The position numbers and the translations under genes were made by a program. The notes below the pieces were generated by a model. It saw nothing but the letters and a program-made list of their open reading frames with translations, was not told the DNA's origin and searched no databases. Below, one piece after another: positions 1-8,053 of a stretch of 64,000 nucleotides of DNA. The stretch lies in the NCBI RefSeq assembly GCF_014196455.1, contig NZ_JACIDS010000006.1, positions 248,001 to 312,000 of the forward strand, read 5' to 3'. Each line of letters begins with the position of its first letter. The first letter of the stretch is position 1. The DNA is from Kaistia hirudinis. Its GTDB lineage: Bacteria > Pseudomonadota > Alphaproteobacteria > Rhizobiales > Kaistiaceae.

Positions 1-932
1 GCAATGAGGAAGAGGAAGTCCTCTTCGCGGCGATCAAGCGTCGCCTCAAGCACAAGCATGGCTGGTACAACGAGATCGCCAAGTCGATCCAGGGCGTGAC
101 CGAGGAGACGACCACCGGCGTGCATCGCCTCTACGAGATGCAGAAGCAGGGCAAGCTTCTGTGGCCGGCGATCAACGTCAACGACTCCGTCACCAAGTCG
201 AAGTTCGACAATCTCTATGGCTGCCGCGAGAGCCTGGTCGACGGCATCCGCCGCGGCACCGACGTGATGATGGCCGGCAAGGTCGCCATGGTCGCCGGCT
301 TCGGCGATGTCGGCAAGGGCTCGGCCGCGTCGCTGCGCTCGGCCGGCTGCCGCGTCATGGTCTCGGAAGTCGATCCGATCTGCGCGCTGCAGGCGGCGAT
401 GGAAGGCTATGAGGTCGTCACGATGGATGACGCCGCCCCGCGCGCCGACATCTTCGTGACCGCGACGGGCAATGTCGACGTGATCACGCTCGACCATATG
501 CGCGCCATGAAGGACCGTGCGATCGTCTGCAACATCGGCCATTTCGACAGCGAGATCCAGGTCGCCGCGCTGCGGAACTACAAGTGGCACAACATCAAGC
601 CGCAGGTGGACGAGATCGAGTTCCCGAACGGCAAGCGGGTGATCCTGCTCTCCGAGGGCCGTCTCGTGAATCTCGGCAACGCCATGGGCCATCCGAGCTT
701 CGTCATGTCGGCGTCCTTCACCAACCAGACGCTGGCGCAGATCGAGCTCTTCACCAAGCCCGGCCAGTATGAGCGCAAGGTCTATACGCTGCCGAAATAT
801 CTCGACGAGAAGGTCGCGGCGCTGCATCTCGACAAGATCGGCGTGAAGCTGACCAAGCTCACCGAGAAGCAGTCTGAATATATCGGCGTCGGCGAGCAGG
901 GCCCGTTCAAGCCCGAGCATTACCGCTACTGA
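1..932 (+). CDS. ahcY: Adenosylhomocysteinase, 3' part (309 codons visible)
   Basis: This enzyme hydrolyses S-adenosylhomocysteine to adenosine and homocysteine with a tightly bound NAD, clearing the product inhibitor of methyltransferases in the cytoplasm. The reading frame is already open at base 3, so the gene begins upstream of the window and about the first third is missing. The visible part has the NAD-binding Rossmann segment [10 protein letters not shown], the conserved stretches TATGNVDVI and [10 protein letters not shown], and the family's C-terminal end PFKPEHYRY. The stop at 930-932 is followed by a strong terminator, so this is the end of a transcript. Identification is secure from these motifs; only the start is unknown. 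Confidence 0.97.
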   Translation, partial: NEEEEVLFAAIKRRLKHKHGWYNEIAKSIQGVTEETTTGVHRLYEMQKQGKLLWPAINVNDSVTKSKFDNLYGCRESLVDGIRRGTDVMMAGKVAMVAGFGDVGKGSAASLRSAGCRVMVSEVDPICALQAAMEGYEVVTMDDAAPRADIFVTATGNVDVITLDHMRAMKDRAIVCNIGHFDSEIQVAALRNYKWHNIKPQVDEIEFPNGKRVILLSEGRLVNLGNAMGHPSFVMSASFTNQTLAQIELFTKPGQYERKVYTLPKYLDEKVAALHLDKIGVKLTKLTEKQSEYIGVGEQGPFKPEHYRY

Positions 933-961
933 GGCGCGTCCTCGACGCTGCCGGACGAACG

Positions 962-989
962 GAAGCCGCCTTCGGGCGGCTTCTTTTTT
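962..989 (+). terminator. Rho-independent terminator of ahcY
   Basis: A perfect 9-bp stem (GAAGCCGCC / GGCGGCTTC) closes a TTCG tetraloop and is followed directly by a run of T. It lies 30 bases after the ahcY stop. Confidence 0.93.
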
Positions 990-1098
990 GCGCGCGGCGG
1001 CCGGTGGCCGCGCTTCTCGGGCGAAGCCGTGCAAGAATCGGGTGTCGCCCTCGACGTGGGCTTCCTAGATTGCGATCATAGCCTGAGGAAGCGACGCC

Positions 1099-2013
1099 AT
1101 GCTGAACATCGCCACCGCCTTCGCCGCCTGCGAGCCGGCTCCGCTGGAGACGTCTGCCGCCGACTACGAGATCATCCGCCGTGCCGTGGAGTTCCTGAGC
1201 CAGCGCTGGCGCGAGCAGCCCTCGCTCGAGCGCCTCGCAGGCCATGTCGGCATGAACCCGCTGTCGCTGCAGAAGCTGTTCACGCGGTGGTGCGGCCTGT
1301 CGCCGAAGGCGTTCATCCAGGCGCTGACGCTCGACCATGCCCGCGCGCTGCTCGCGGCCGACGCCTCGATCCTCGATACGAGCTACGAGGTCGGCCTCTC
1401 CGGACCGGGGCGGCTGCATGATCTCTTCGTCACCCACGAGGCCATGAGCCCGGGCGCCTACAAGGCGCGCGGCGAGGGCGTCACGATCAAATGGGGCTTC
1501 CATTCCTCGCCCTTCGGCATGGCGCTGATCATGGTCACCGATCGCGGCCTCGCCGGTCTCGCCTTCGCCGATGCCGGCGAGGAGCGCGCGGCGCTGCTCG
1601 ACATGAAGGGGCGCTTTCCCTGCGCCGAATATGAGGAAGACTACGAGGCGACGGCGCCGTATGCGGCGCGCATCTTCGAGCCCTCGCGCTGGCGCGAGGA
1701 TACGCCGCTGCGCATCGTGCTGATCGGGTCCGATTTCGAGGTGCGGGTGTGGGAGACGCTGCTCTCCGTGCCGCTCGGCCATGCGGCGACCTATTCGCAG
1801 ATTGCCGAGAAAGTGAACAAGCCGCGCGCCGCCCGCGCGGTCGGGACCGCCGTCGGGCGAAACCCCATCTCCTTCGTCGTGCCGTGCCATCGCATCCTCG
1901 GCAAGACCGGGGCGCTGCATGGCTATCATTGGGGCCTGACGCGCAAGCGCGCCATGCTCGGCTGGGAGGCCGGCGTGGTCCGCCAGCCCGTGGAAGGCGA
2001 CGGCGAGGCTTGA
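1099..2013 (+). CDS. AraC-type HTH / methylated-DNA-protein cysteine methyltransferase fusion (Ada variant, 304 aa)
   Basis: The protein joins an AraC-like helix-turn-helix region (about residues 22-122) to an O6-alkylguanine-DNA alkyltransferase domain (about 130-290). The active-site motif VPCHR puts the acceptor cysteine at residue 263, and the following GxLHGYHWGL stretch is the family's substrate pocket, although FHW is more usual there. The domain should repair O6-methylguanine by irreversible transfer to this Cys. The N-terminal zinc/phosphotriester domain of E. coli Ada, whose Cys senses damage for transcription activation, is absent. The start is the ATG after a GAGGAAG ribosome-binding site. 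It stands alone after the ahcY terminator. Whether the HTH part still regulates anything cannot be told. Confidence 0.92.
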   Translation: MLNIATAFAACEPAPLETSAADYEIIRRAVEFLSQRWREQPSLERLAGHVGMNPLSLQKLFTRWCGLSPKAFIQALTLDHARALLAADASILDTSYEVGLSGPGRLHDLFVTHEAMSPGAYKARGEGVTIKWGFHSSPFGMALIMVTDRGLAGLAFADAGEERAALLDMKGRFPCAEYEEDYEATAPYAARIFEPSRWREDTPLRIVLIGSDFEVRVWETLLSVPLGHAATYSQIAEKVNKPRAARAVGTAVGRNPISFVVPCHRILGKTGALHGYHWGLTRKRAMLGWEAGVVRQPVEGDGEA

Positions 2014-2068
2014 TCGCGCCGGCGCTTCGCGCGTAAAGCCGGGCGGTCTCCTCGTCGAAAGGACCGCC

Positions 2069-2950
2069 ATGGCACCCCGGAACCTGTTTGTCTTCGGCCT
2101 CGGCTATTCGGCGACCGCCTTCGTCCGGCGGAGCGCGGGCGATTGGGACAGCATCGTCGGCACGGTCCGCTCGGCGGAAAAGGCCGCCGCGCTCAAGGCC
2201 GAAGGCATCGAGGCGCTCCTCTTTGACGGCGAGCGGCCGGATGCCTTGATTGCCGCGCGGCTCCGTGCGGCGACGCATCTCGTCCTGTCGATCGCACCGG
2301 GCGAGGCGGGCGATCCGGCGCTTCTCCATTTCCGCGACGATCTGCTGGCTGCGCCGAACCTCGCCTGGATCGGCTATCTCTCCACGGTCGGCGTCTATGG
2401 CGACCAAGGCGGCGGCTGGGTCGACGAGGCGACGGCGCCCAATGCCGTCTCGGAGCGCGCGCGCCGGCGCGTGGAGGCGGAGGCCGCCTGGCAGGCGCTC
2501 GGTGCGGAGAGGGGCGTCCCTTTGGCGCTGCTGCGCCTTGCCGGCATCTATGGCCCGGGCCGCAACACCTTCGTCAATCTCGCCGACGGAACGGCGCGGC
2601 GCATCGTCAAGCCCGGCCAGGTCTTCAACCGCATCCATGTCGACGACATCGCGGCCGTCGTGCAGGCGGCCGCCGAGCGGCACGCTTCGGGCGTCTTCAA
2701 CGTCGCCGACAACGAGCCGGCGCCGCCGCAGGACGTCGTCGCCTTCGCGGCGGCGCTCGCCGGCTATCCGCCGCTGCCCGACATCCCGTTCGAGACGGCG
2801 CAGCTCTCGCCCATGGCGCGCTCCTTCTATGCTGATAACAAGCGCATCGCGAATGGCCGCCTCGCCCGCGATCTCGGCGTCACGCTGCGCTACCCGACCT
2901 ATCGCGATGCGCTCAGCGCGCTGTGGGCGGACGGCAGCTGGCGCGGCTGA
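2069..2950 (+). CDS. NAD(P)-binding SDR/epimerase-family protein, YeeZ-like (293 aa)
   Basis: An extended SDR Rossmann protein: the N-terminal nucleotide-binding glycine stretch is FVFGLGYSA (residues 7-15). It also has LSTVGVYGD (about 108-116), which fills the role of the usual catalytic Ser/Tyr region, then RLAGIYGPGR and FNRIHVDDI, which are typical of the epimerase/dehydratase branch. This matches the YeeZ-type group of predicted NAD-dependent epimerases, whose substrate is unknown. The canonical YxxxK pair is not obvious, so enzymatic activity is uncertain. It follows the Ada variant by 55 bases on the same strand and may be co-transcribed. Confidence 0.83.
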   Translation: MAPRNLFVFGLGYSATAFVRRSAGDWDSIVGTVRSAEKAAALKAEGIEALLFDGERPDALIAARLRAATHLVLSIAPGEAGDPALLHFRDDLLAAPNLAWIGYLSTVGVYGDQGGGWVDEATAPNAVSERARRRVEAEAAWQALGAERGVPLALLRLAGIYGPGRNTFVNLADGTARRIVKPGQVFNRIHVDDIAAVVQAAAERHASGVFNVADNEPAPPQDVVAFAAALAGYPPLPDIPFETAQLSPMARSFYADNKRIANGRLARDLGVTLRYPTYRDALSALWADGSWRG

Positions 2951-2995
2951 AACGCCGAATGTGCCGCCGACGAGACCCCGTGAAGGTGCCGCTCG

Positions 2996-3904
2996 TCATT
3001 GAACGATCAGCACGATCCTCCCGCGAATGTGCCCGCGCTCACTGAGCCGATGCGCTTGCGCAATCTGATCGAGTGGAAAGGTTCGCTCGACGGGAAGCCA
3101 AAACCGACCCGACTGGATGAGAGACCCTATCGTGCCGAGGGCGTGGAAGGCATGGCCTTGAAAGCCAGTGCTGAAGCGCACGCCATGCTGCTTCGCGCCT
3201 TCGAAGTCGGCGAGGGTCAAGACATTCTCGGCACGGCCGGCAAGATCGATCAGATCGGGCAATACCCCGCTTCCTGCCACGTCGAGGGCGGCGTCGACCC
3301 CACAGGGCGCGAGGGCGCGGACGCGCTGCGACATGCCCTCGCCATAGGCAACAGGCTCTGCGCCGAGGAGACGGACGAACTCGTTGTTGGCCGCACTGGC
3401 GGTTCCGATCACGCGCGCGCCCCGGGCGACGGCGAGCTGTACCGCGGTACTGCCGACGCCGCCGGACGCGCCGTTGATGAGCAGCGTCGTGCCGGAGCCG
3501 ACGCCGAGCTGGTCGAGGCCTCGCGTCGCCGTTTCGAGCCCGACGGGAAGGGCCGCCGCGTCGATGAAGCCGAGCCCATCGGGAATCAGCGCGCGATGAG
3601 TCACGAGCGCCAGTTCGGCGGCCCCGGCTCCGACATCGGAAACACCGAAGATCCGGTCGCCCAGCTGAACGTCGACGACGCCTTCGCCGATCTCGTCGAC
3701 GACGCCAGAGACATCACGACCGGTGGTCTGGGGCAGGCCGTCACCGAAGTCCACCAGGCCGGCGCGCAGCTTGACGTCGGTCGCACTGATGCCGACGGCG
3801 CGAACGATGATCCGCACCTGTCCGGGACCGGGATGGGGATCAGGAAGATCGACGAGCTCAAGCACGTCGGGATCGCCAAACCGGCTGAATTGCGCCGCTT
3901 TCAT
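2996..3904 (-). CDS. NADP-dependent medium-chain oxidoreductase, quinone-reductase type (302 aa)
   Basis: A zinc-free MDR-superfamily protein. The N-terminal GroES-like domain carries the segment GRDVSGVVDEIGEGV. The Rossmann domain has NGASGGVGSTAVQLA, the NADP-binding signature of the quinone oxidoreductase branch. No cluster of zinc-ligand cysteines is seen, so reduction of an enone or quinone with NADPH is the likely chemistry; the substrate is unknown. The start ATG at 3904 follows a GGAGCG sequence. The gene is convergent with the SDR gene (stops 45 bases apart). Confidence 0.87.
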   Translation of the reverse strand: MKAAQFSRFGDPDVLELVDLPDPHPGPGQVRIIVRAVGISATDVKLRAGLVDFGDGLPQTTGRDVSGVVDEIGEGVVDVQLGDRIFGVSDVGAGAAELALVTHRALIPDGLGFIDAAALPVGLETATRGLDQLGVGSGTTLLINGASGGVGSTAVQLAVARGARVIGTASAANNEFVRLLGAEPVAYGEGMSQRVRALAPCGVDAALDVAGSGVLPDLIDLAGRAENVLTLADFEGAKQHGVRFSTGFQGHAFHALGTIGSLIQSGRFWLPVERTFPLDQIAQAHRLSERGHIRGRIVLIVQ

Positions 3905-4127
3905 GATACGCTCCTGTCGCTTCGTTCGACCGGAGCGGCTCGTCGATTGAGAACCACACGGACGAACTCAGACGCCGCTGCGGCGTCCAATATTCGTCGT
4001 GGAATCTCACGCAAGACGCGAGGATAGAGCTTTCGTCACCGAAAGGACCTGGGCTTACCAAACCAAGTCAGCCTTTTTCGACGACGCCAGCCTAGGATTG
4101 CGGCGGCCGGATCGCAAGTTCCGGCTT
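3905..4127. other. Intergenic region, promoter side of the MDR gene
   Basis: A stretch of 223 bases between the stop of the ferredoxin-reductase-like gene and the start of the MDR gene, both on the minus strand. It contains a short hairpin GACGCCG-ctg-CGGCGTC at 3971-3987. No convincing gene, operator or terminator was recognised. Confidence 0.5.
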
Positions 4128-4868
4128 CTAGCCGCCGTAACGCTCGGTGCGGATTGTCGAAGGATCGAGGCCGGCCGCGACAGCGAGATCGCTCGCGACG
4201 CTGACGAAGGGGTTGGAGCCGCAGACATAGGTCGTGAGAGGACGGGCGGTCTCGATTGCTTCCTCGATGCTCTCGGCATCGATGCGCCCGGCGATCATTC
4301 CGTCCCGCGCTGCGTCGCGCGAGAGGTGGATGATCAGGCGGAAATGCGGGTCGTCCGCACGGCGGCGCAGCAGTTCCTCGCGCCAGATGAGTTCCTCATA
4401 GCTGCGTGCGGAATAGATCAGTGTCGCGGGAACCTGCGGCGCGACGGCCGCCCGGTGGCGCAGGATCGACATCAGCGGCACGAGGCCGGAGCCGCCGCCG
4501 ATGAGCAGGATCGGCCCGCCATCCTCCGCGCTCCAGTTGAAATGGCCGCCGATCGGGCCGCGCAGTTCGATGTCGTCGCCGATTTCGACGATTTCGTGGA
4601 AGAAGGGCGAGACCTCGCCGCCGGTCATCACCTCGATCGCGAGCTCGATCGTGCCGCTTCCATCCGGGGCCGAGCCGATCGAATAGGAACGCTGCGCCTG
4701 GTAGCCGTCCTCCGCGGTCAGGCGGATGTCGACATGCTGGCCGGCCGTGAACGTCGTCCAGCCCTCGGGCCGCAGGCGGAAGGATTTGACGCGCGGCGTC
4801 AGCACTTCGATCGCCTCGACAGCGGCGTTCCGCCAGACGAGGCGCTGCGGCCCGGCTTTCACGTCCAT
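4128..4868 (-). CDS. FAD/NAD-binding ferredoxin-type reductase (246 aa)
   Basis: A flavin oxidoreductase of the ferredoxin-NADP reductase family. It has an FAD-binding beta-barrel with the RSYSIGSA motif (RxYS type), then the NAD(P)-binding domain with LLIGGGSGLVPLMSILRH and a C-terminal YVCGSNPFV. It ends RTERYGG without the 2Fe-2S domain found in longer relatives. The start chosen is the ATG at 4868, 8 bases after the stop of the molybdoenzyme gene; a frame extends upstream but runs through that gene. The pairing suggests it passes electrons between NAD(P)H and the molybdoenzyme next door; that is inference from context. Confidence 0.88.
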   Translation of the reverse strand: MDVKAGPQRLVWRNAAVEAIEVLTPRVKSFRLRPEGWTTFTAGQHVDIRLTAEDGYQAQRSYSIGSAPDGSGTIELAIEVMTGGEVSPFFHEIVEIGDDIELRGPIGGHFNWSAEDGGPILLIGGGSGLVPLMSILRHRAAVAPQVPATLIYSARSYEELIWREELLRRRADDPHFRLIIHLSRDAARDGMIAGRIDAESIEEAIETARPLTTYVCGSNPFVSVASDLAVAAGLDPSTIRTERYGG

Positions 4869-4875
4869 GGCGGGC

Positions 4876-5481
4876 TCAATCGTCGGTGAAGCGCTGCTCG
4901 CGCCAGGGATCGCCATACATGTGATAGCCGCGCAGCTCCCAGAAGCCGGCCTCGTCGCGGCTGGTGAACTGCAGGCCGGTGATCCACTTGGCCGATTTCC
5001 AGAAATAGAGATGCGGCACGAGCAGGCGCGCCGGTCCGCCATGGTCCGGCGTGATCGGCTGACCCTCATAATGGGTCGCGACCATCGCCTTGCCGCCGAT
5101 CAGGTCGGCCGTCGGGATGTTGGTGGTGTAGCCGTCATAGGAATGGGCGAGCGTGAAGGCGGTCGGCGCCTCGATCCCGGCCTCGGCCAGGATGTCGTCG
5201 ATCATTACGCCGCTCCAGGCGGTGTTGAATTTCGACCATTTCGTCACGCAATGGATGTCGCGCGTCAGCTTGACGTGCGGCAGCTTCTGGAACTCGTCCC
5301 AGTTCCACTTGGCGACCGGGCGGATGCCGTTCTTGATCGTGAACGACCAGTTCTCGATCTTCACATGCGGCGTCGGGCCGGCCGACAGCACCGGGAAATC
5401 CTCGGTCAGATATTGCCCCGGGGGCAGGCGGTTGCCGATCTCGTCGCTCGGCCGCCGGCCGACAAAACCTCGTGTCGCCAT
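4876..5481 (-). CDS. Sulfite-oxidase-like molybdopterin oxidoreductase (201 aa)
   Basis: A compact Mo-cofactor protein of the sulfite oxidase / YedY fold. It holds the N-terminal LPPGQYLTEDFPVLSAG, then DIHCVTKWS, whose Cys is the expected molybdenum ligand, SYDGYTTNIP, and HGGPARLLVPHLYFWKSAKW typical of the domain. No Tat signal peptide precedes it, so it should be cytoplasmic, unlike MsrP/YedY. The substrate is unknown. It forms a two-gene unit with the reductase downstream (8-base gap) and follows the hydrolase gene by 23 bases on the same strand. Confidence 0.88.
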   Translation of the reverse strand: MATRGFVGRRPSDEIGNRLPPGQYLTEDFPVLSAGPTPHVKIENWSFTIKNGIRPVAKWNWDEFQKLPHVKLTRDIHCVTKWSKFNTAWSGVMIDDILAEAGIEAPTAFTLAHSYDGYTTNIPTADLIGGKAMVATHYEGQPITPDHGGPARLLVPHLYFWKSAKWITGLQFTSRDEAGFWELRGYHMYGDPWREQRFTDD

Positions 5482-5504
5482 GTTCGCTCCTGCTTGCCGC
5501 GCCC

Positions 5505-6272
5505 TCAGGCGATGGCCTCGACCGCCGCGACGATCCGCTCCAGATCCTCCGGCCGCGACAGCCTGTGGCCGGCATCCTTGATCAATGTCAGCACGACATC
5601 GTCCTCGGCGAGCCGCGAGACCAGTTCCACGGCGGTGTTCCAGGGGACCTCGTCGTCGAGAATGCCCTGGATGATATGGACGGGCGCCCCGATGGCAATG
5701 GGGGCGTCGCCGAGAAGATGGCTTTCGCCGTCGTCGATCAGCGCTTTCGTGATGACATAGGGCGAATCCGAAAAAGCGCTTGGAAGATGCCACTTGCCGG
5801 TGGTCTCGAGTTCCGCCCGCGCGGCGGCGTCCATATGGGCGAGGATCAGGTCGCGCGTCATGTCGACCGCCGGGGCGAGCAGCACCAGGCCCGCAACGCG
5901 TCCGCGCCCGGTCCGCCGGTCGGCGAGCGCGAGCAGCAGTGCGATCCACCCGCCCATCGACGAGCCCACCAGGACCTGCGGGCCCTCGGTGAAGCGCTCC
6001 AGCACGGCGCCGGCCTCTTCCAGCCAGCGCGAGATCGTGCCGTCCTCGAAACGGCCGCCGGAGACGCCATGGCCGGAATAGTCGAAGCGGACGAGCGCGC
6101 GGCCGGTCTTTTCCGCAAAGGCGTCGAGCGCCTCGGCCTTCGATCCGCGCATGTCGGACATGAAGCCGCCGAGGAACAGGATCCCCGGTGCGCCGCCGGG
6201 CCGATGCAGCACGGCGATGCGCCGCGCCGCTGTGCCTTCGCCCACCGTAATCTCGTCTTGGATCAAGGACAT
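5505..6272 (-). CDS. Alpha/beta hydrolase (255 aa)
   Basis: An alpha/beta-hydrolase-fold protein. The nucleophile elbow is GSSMGG (Ser in the middle). An oxyanion strand LFLGGF lies near residue 35, the acid is probably the Asp pair in ILDDEVPW, and the catalytic His is in AGHRLS near the C-terminus. The length and motifs fit small esterases or acyl-protein-thioesterase-like enzymes; the substrate cannot be inferred. The start MSLIQD is the ATG at 6272. It is first in the minus-strand run with the molybdoenzyme pair and divergent from infC. Confidence 0.88.
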   Translation of the reverse strand: MSLIQDEITVGEGTAARRIAVLHRPGGAPGILFLGGFMSDMRGSKAEALDAFAEKTGRALVRFDYSGHGVSGGRFEDGTISRWLEEAGAVLERFTEGPQVLVGSSMGGWIALLLALADRRTGRGRVAGLVLLAPAVDMTRDLILAHMDAAARAELETTGKWHLPSAFSDSPYVITKALIDDGESHLLGDAPIAIGAPVHIIQGILDDEVPWNTAVELVSRLAEDDVVLTLIKDAGHRLSRPEDLERIVAAVEAIA

Positions 6273-6326
6273 CCGATACCCATATTGCACAATTGCCGCG
6301 AAACGCGCGGAAATCCGCGCCTCCGG

Positions 6327-6355
6327 TTGACTTTCGCGGCTCATTCGCGGATTTT
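6327..6355 (+). promoter_or_regulatory. Possible infC promoter
   Basis: TTGACT at 6327-6332 followed after 17 bases by a weak -10 (GATTTT). It lies in the divergent region and would give a leader of roughly 130 bases before the infC start. The -35 is good, the -10 poor. Confidence 0.3.
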
Positions 6356-6491
6356 CAATGTCATGTTCGGGTCGTGCTGAACCCGAAGCGGCCGGCGAAC
6401 CACCTCGCGTCAAGGACGTCGGGGTTGCTCGCGTCGGTCGTTTCTTCGCTTCAACCGTTCCCGCCCTTTTGTCGAGAGAGGAGTCTCTTCC

Positions 6492-7031
6492 ATTCGTCGT
6501 CCCTTCAAAGCGCCGCCGCCCACCAAGGATGGGCCGCGTATCAACCGCGAGATCCGTGGTACCCGCGAAGTCCAGCTGATCGATCAGGACGGGCAGAATG
6601 TCGGGCGTGTTCCGCTCGACGAGGCCCTCGCCCGCGCTCAGGAAGCCGGACTCGATCTCGTCGAGATCTCGCCGAACGCCGATCTGCCGGTGTGCAAGAT
6701 CCTTGATTTTGGCCGCTTCAAGTACCAGACCCAGAAGAAGGCCAACGAGGCGCGCAAGAAGCAGAAGATCGTCGAAGTCAAAGAGATCAAGATGCGCCCT
6801 GCCATCGATGATCATGACTACGAAGTGAAGATGAAGGCGATCAAGCGCTTCTTCGAGGAAGGCGACAAGGTCAAGCTGACCCTGCGCTTCCGTGGCCGTG
6901 AGATGGCGCACCAGCATCTGGGCATGAAGCTTCTCGAGCGGGTGCGCGACGAGACGGCCGAGATCTCGAAGGTCGAAGCCGAGCCGAAGCTCGAAGGTCG
7001 CCAGATGATCATGGTGCTGGCGCCGCGCTGA
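6492..7031 (+). CDS. infC: Translation initiation factor IF-3 with an ATT start (179 aa)
   Basis: IF-3 binds the 30S subunit, keeps subunits apart and proofreads the initiator codon. The sequence opens [19 protein letters not shown] and runs through the conserved [35 protein letters not shown] and the C-terminal domain with [10 protein letters not shown] and [12 protein letters not shown]. The first ATG in frame is only at 6690, which would cut off the whole N-terminal domain. The homologous N-terminus begins at an ATT codon (6492), with a strong AGAGGAG ribosome-binding site 8 bases upstream (6477-6483). E. coli infC also starts with AUU, the basis of IF-3 autoregulation. Automated callers that reject ATT would truncate this gene. 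Confidence 0.95.
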   Translation: MRRPFKAPPPTKDGPRINREIRGTREVQLIDQDGQNVGRVPLDEALARAQEAGLDLVEISPNADLPVCKILDFGRFKYQTQKKANEARKKQKIVEVKEIKMRPAIDDHDYEVKMKAIKRFFEEGDKVKLTLRFRGREMAHQHLGMKLLERVRDETAEISKVEAEPKLEGRQMIMVLAPR

Positions 7032-7089
7032 CGCGGCGTCTGCGACCGGGCGGACGGCCGGCTCATCAGCCGGCTATCGCGCTCGGCGC

Positions 7090-7118
7090 TTGTACTTCGT
7101 GACGGCTGCCGCTATAAC
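7090..7118 (+). promoter_or_regulatory. Sigma-70-type promoter for rpmI-rplT
   Basis: TTGTAC (7090-7095), 17-base spacer, TATAAC (7113-7118). It lies in the 254-base gap after infC and would give a leader of about 160 bases before rpmI. The rest of the gap shows no gene. Confidence 0.55.
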
Positions 7119-7285
7119 GCCGCCGTTTCCGAGCCGCCCGGCGAGAGGAACGCTATTCCAGCGATTTCTCCGGGCATGCCGTGTCGGCTCTCGAAGGCTT
7201 TCAAGCCGAATCGCCGCCGGGTCGTCCGTCTTCATGGCGGGCGCGAAGGCGGTATCGTTTTCGGCGCAGATAAAGGTAGAGCAAA

Positions 7286-7480
7286 ATGCCCAAGTTGAAG
7301 ACCAAGAGCGGAGCGAAGAAGCGCTTCAAGCTCACGGCCACCGGCAAGGTGAAGACGGCTCAGGCCGGCAAGCGGCACGGCATGATCAAGCGCACGGCGA
7401 AGTTCATTCGCAATGCGCGCGGCACCACGACGCTTTCGGCGCCGGATGCCAAGATCGTCAAGCAGTTCCTGAACGGCTGA
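7286..7480 (+). CDS. rpmI: Ribosomal protein bL35 (64 aa)
   Basis: A component of the large ribosomal subunit. The N-terminus [14 protein letters not shown], the central KRHGMIKRT and the basic, small size are diagnostic of bL35. The start ATG follows AAAGGTAGAG. It precedes rplT by 25 bases, as is usual in bacteria, and probably shares its transcript. Confidence 0.97.
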   Translation: MPKLKTKSGAKKRFKLTATGKVKTAQAGKRHGMIKRTAKFIRNARGTTTLSAPDAKIVKQFLNG

Positions 7481-7505
7481 ACGCCCCTTACCGGAGATCT
7501 GAACC

Positions 7506-7874
7506 ATGTCCCGAGTGAAGCGCGGCGTAACTGCACACGCCAAGCACAAGAAGGTCCTGAAGCGCGCCAAGGGCTTCTACGGCCGTCGCAAGAATACGAT
7601 CCGCACCGCCAAGGCGGCCGTCGATCGCGCCGCCCAGTACGCGTTCCGTGACCGCAAGGCCAAGAAGCGTTCGTTCCGCGGCCTGTGGATCCAGCGCATC
7701 AACGCTGCCGTCCGCGAAGTGGCCGAGGGCCTGACCTACAGCCGATTTATCGACGGCCTCGCCAAGGCCGGTATCGAGGTCGACCGCAAGGTGCTGGCCG
7801 AGCTCGCGATCAGCGAGCCGGCTGCCTTCAAGGCGCTGGTCGATCAGGCTCAGGGCGCGCTCAAGGCCGCCTGA
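7506..7874 (+). CDS. rplT: Ribosomal protein bL20 (122 aa)
   Basis: A large-subunit assembly protein. The sequence starts [16 protein letters not shown] and contains [21 protein letters not shown] and [12 protein letters not shown], all conserved in bL20. An AGATCTGAACC leader precedes the ATG. It is the second gene of the rpmI-rplT unit; the 179-base gap to pheS holds several hairpins (listed separately). Confidence 0.97.
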   Translation: MSRVKRGVTAHAKHKKVLKRAKGFYGRRKNTIRTAKAAVDRAAQYAFRDRKAKKRSFRGLWIQRINAAVREVAEGLTYSRFIDGLAKAGIEVDRKVLAELAISEPAAFKALVDQAQGALKAA

Positions 7875-7880
7875 TGCCCA

Positions 7881-8037
7881 GGCCGCCCGCAAGGGCGGCC
7901 ACCGGACCTTCCGGGGCCGAAACGGATCATCCGCCGCCGCGGCACGCCGCGGCGCGGTTCGTTTCTGGTGGATCCGGCGAGCCAACCTCACCGGATCCTG
8001 TCGAGGATCCGGCGTTGCGGACCACTGGTCCGACGCC
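7881..8037 (+). promoter_or_regulatory. Structured rplT-pheS intergenic leader with competing hairpins
   Basis: Hairpin A is GGCCGCCC-gcaa-GGGCGGCC (7881-7900). Then come three 8-base arms: GGATCCGG (7970-7977), CCGGATCC (7991-7998) and GGATCCGG (8005-8012). The middle arm can pair perfectly with either neighbour, so the two hairpins exclude each other. A last hairpin, GGCGT-tg-CGGACC-act-GGTCCG-ACGCC (8011-8037), shares two bases with the third arm and ends one base before the AAGGTGAGG ribosome-binding site of pheS. This layout resembles an attenuator or translational switch; no Phe-rich leader peptide and no T-box features were found. Confidence 0.5.
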
Positions 8038-8053
8038 AAGGTGAGGAATTCCG

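Noticed and set aside
2999-4027. Plus-strand frame opposite the MDR gene
   Set aside because: The minus-strand product matches a medium-chain oxidoreductase in length and motifs; the plus frame matches nothing.
7875-8053. Phe-rich leader peptide for pheS (pheM-like)
   Set aside because: The only codons for Phe in the gap are single and scattered; no short frame with a Phe run and ribosome-binding site was found.
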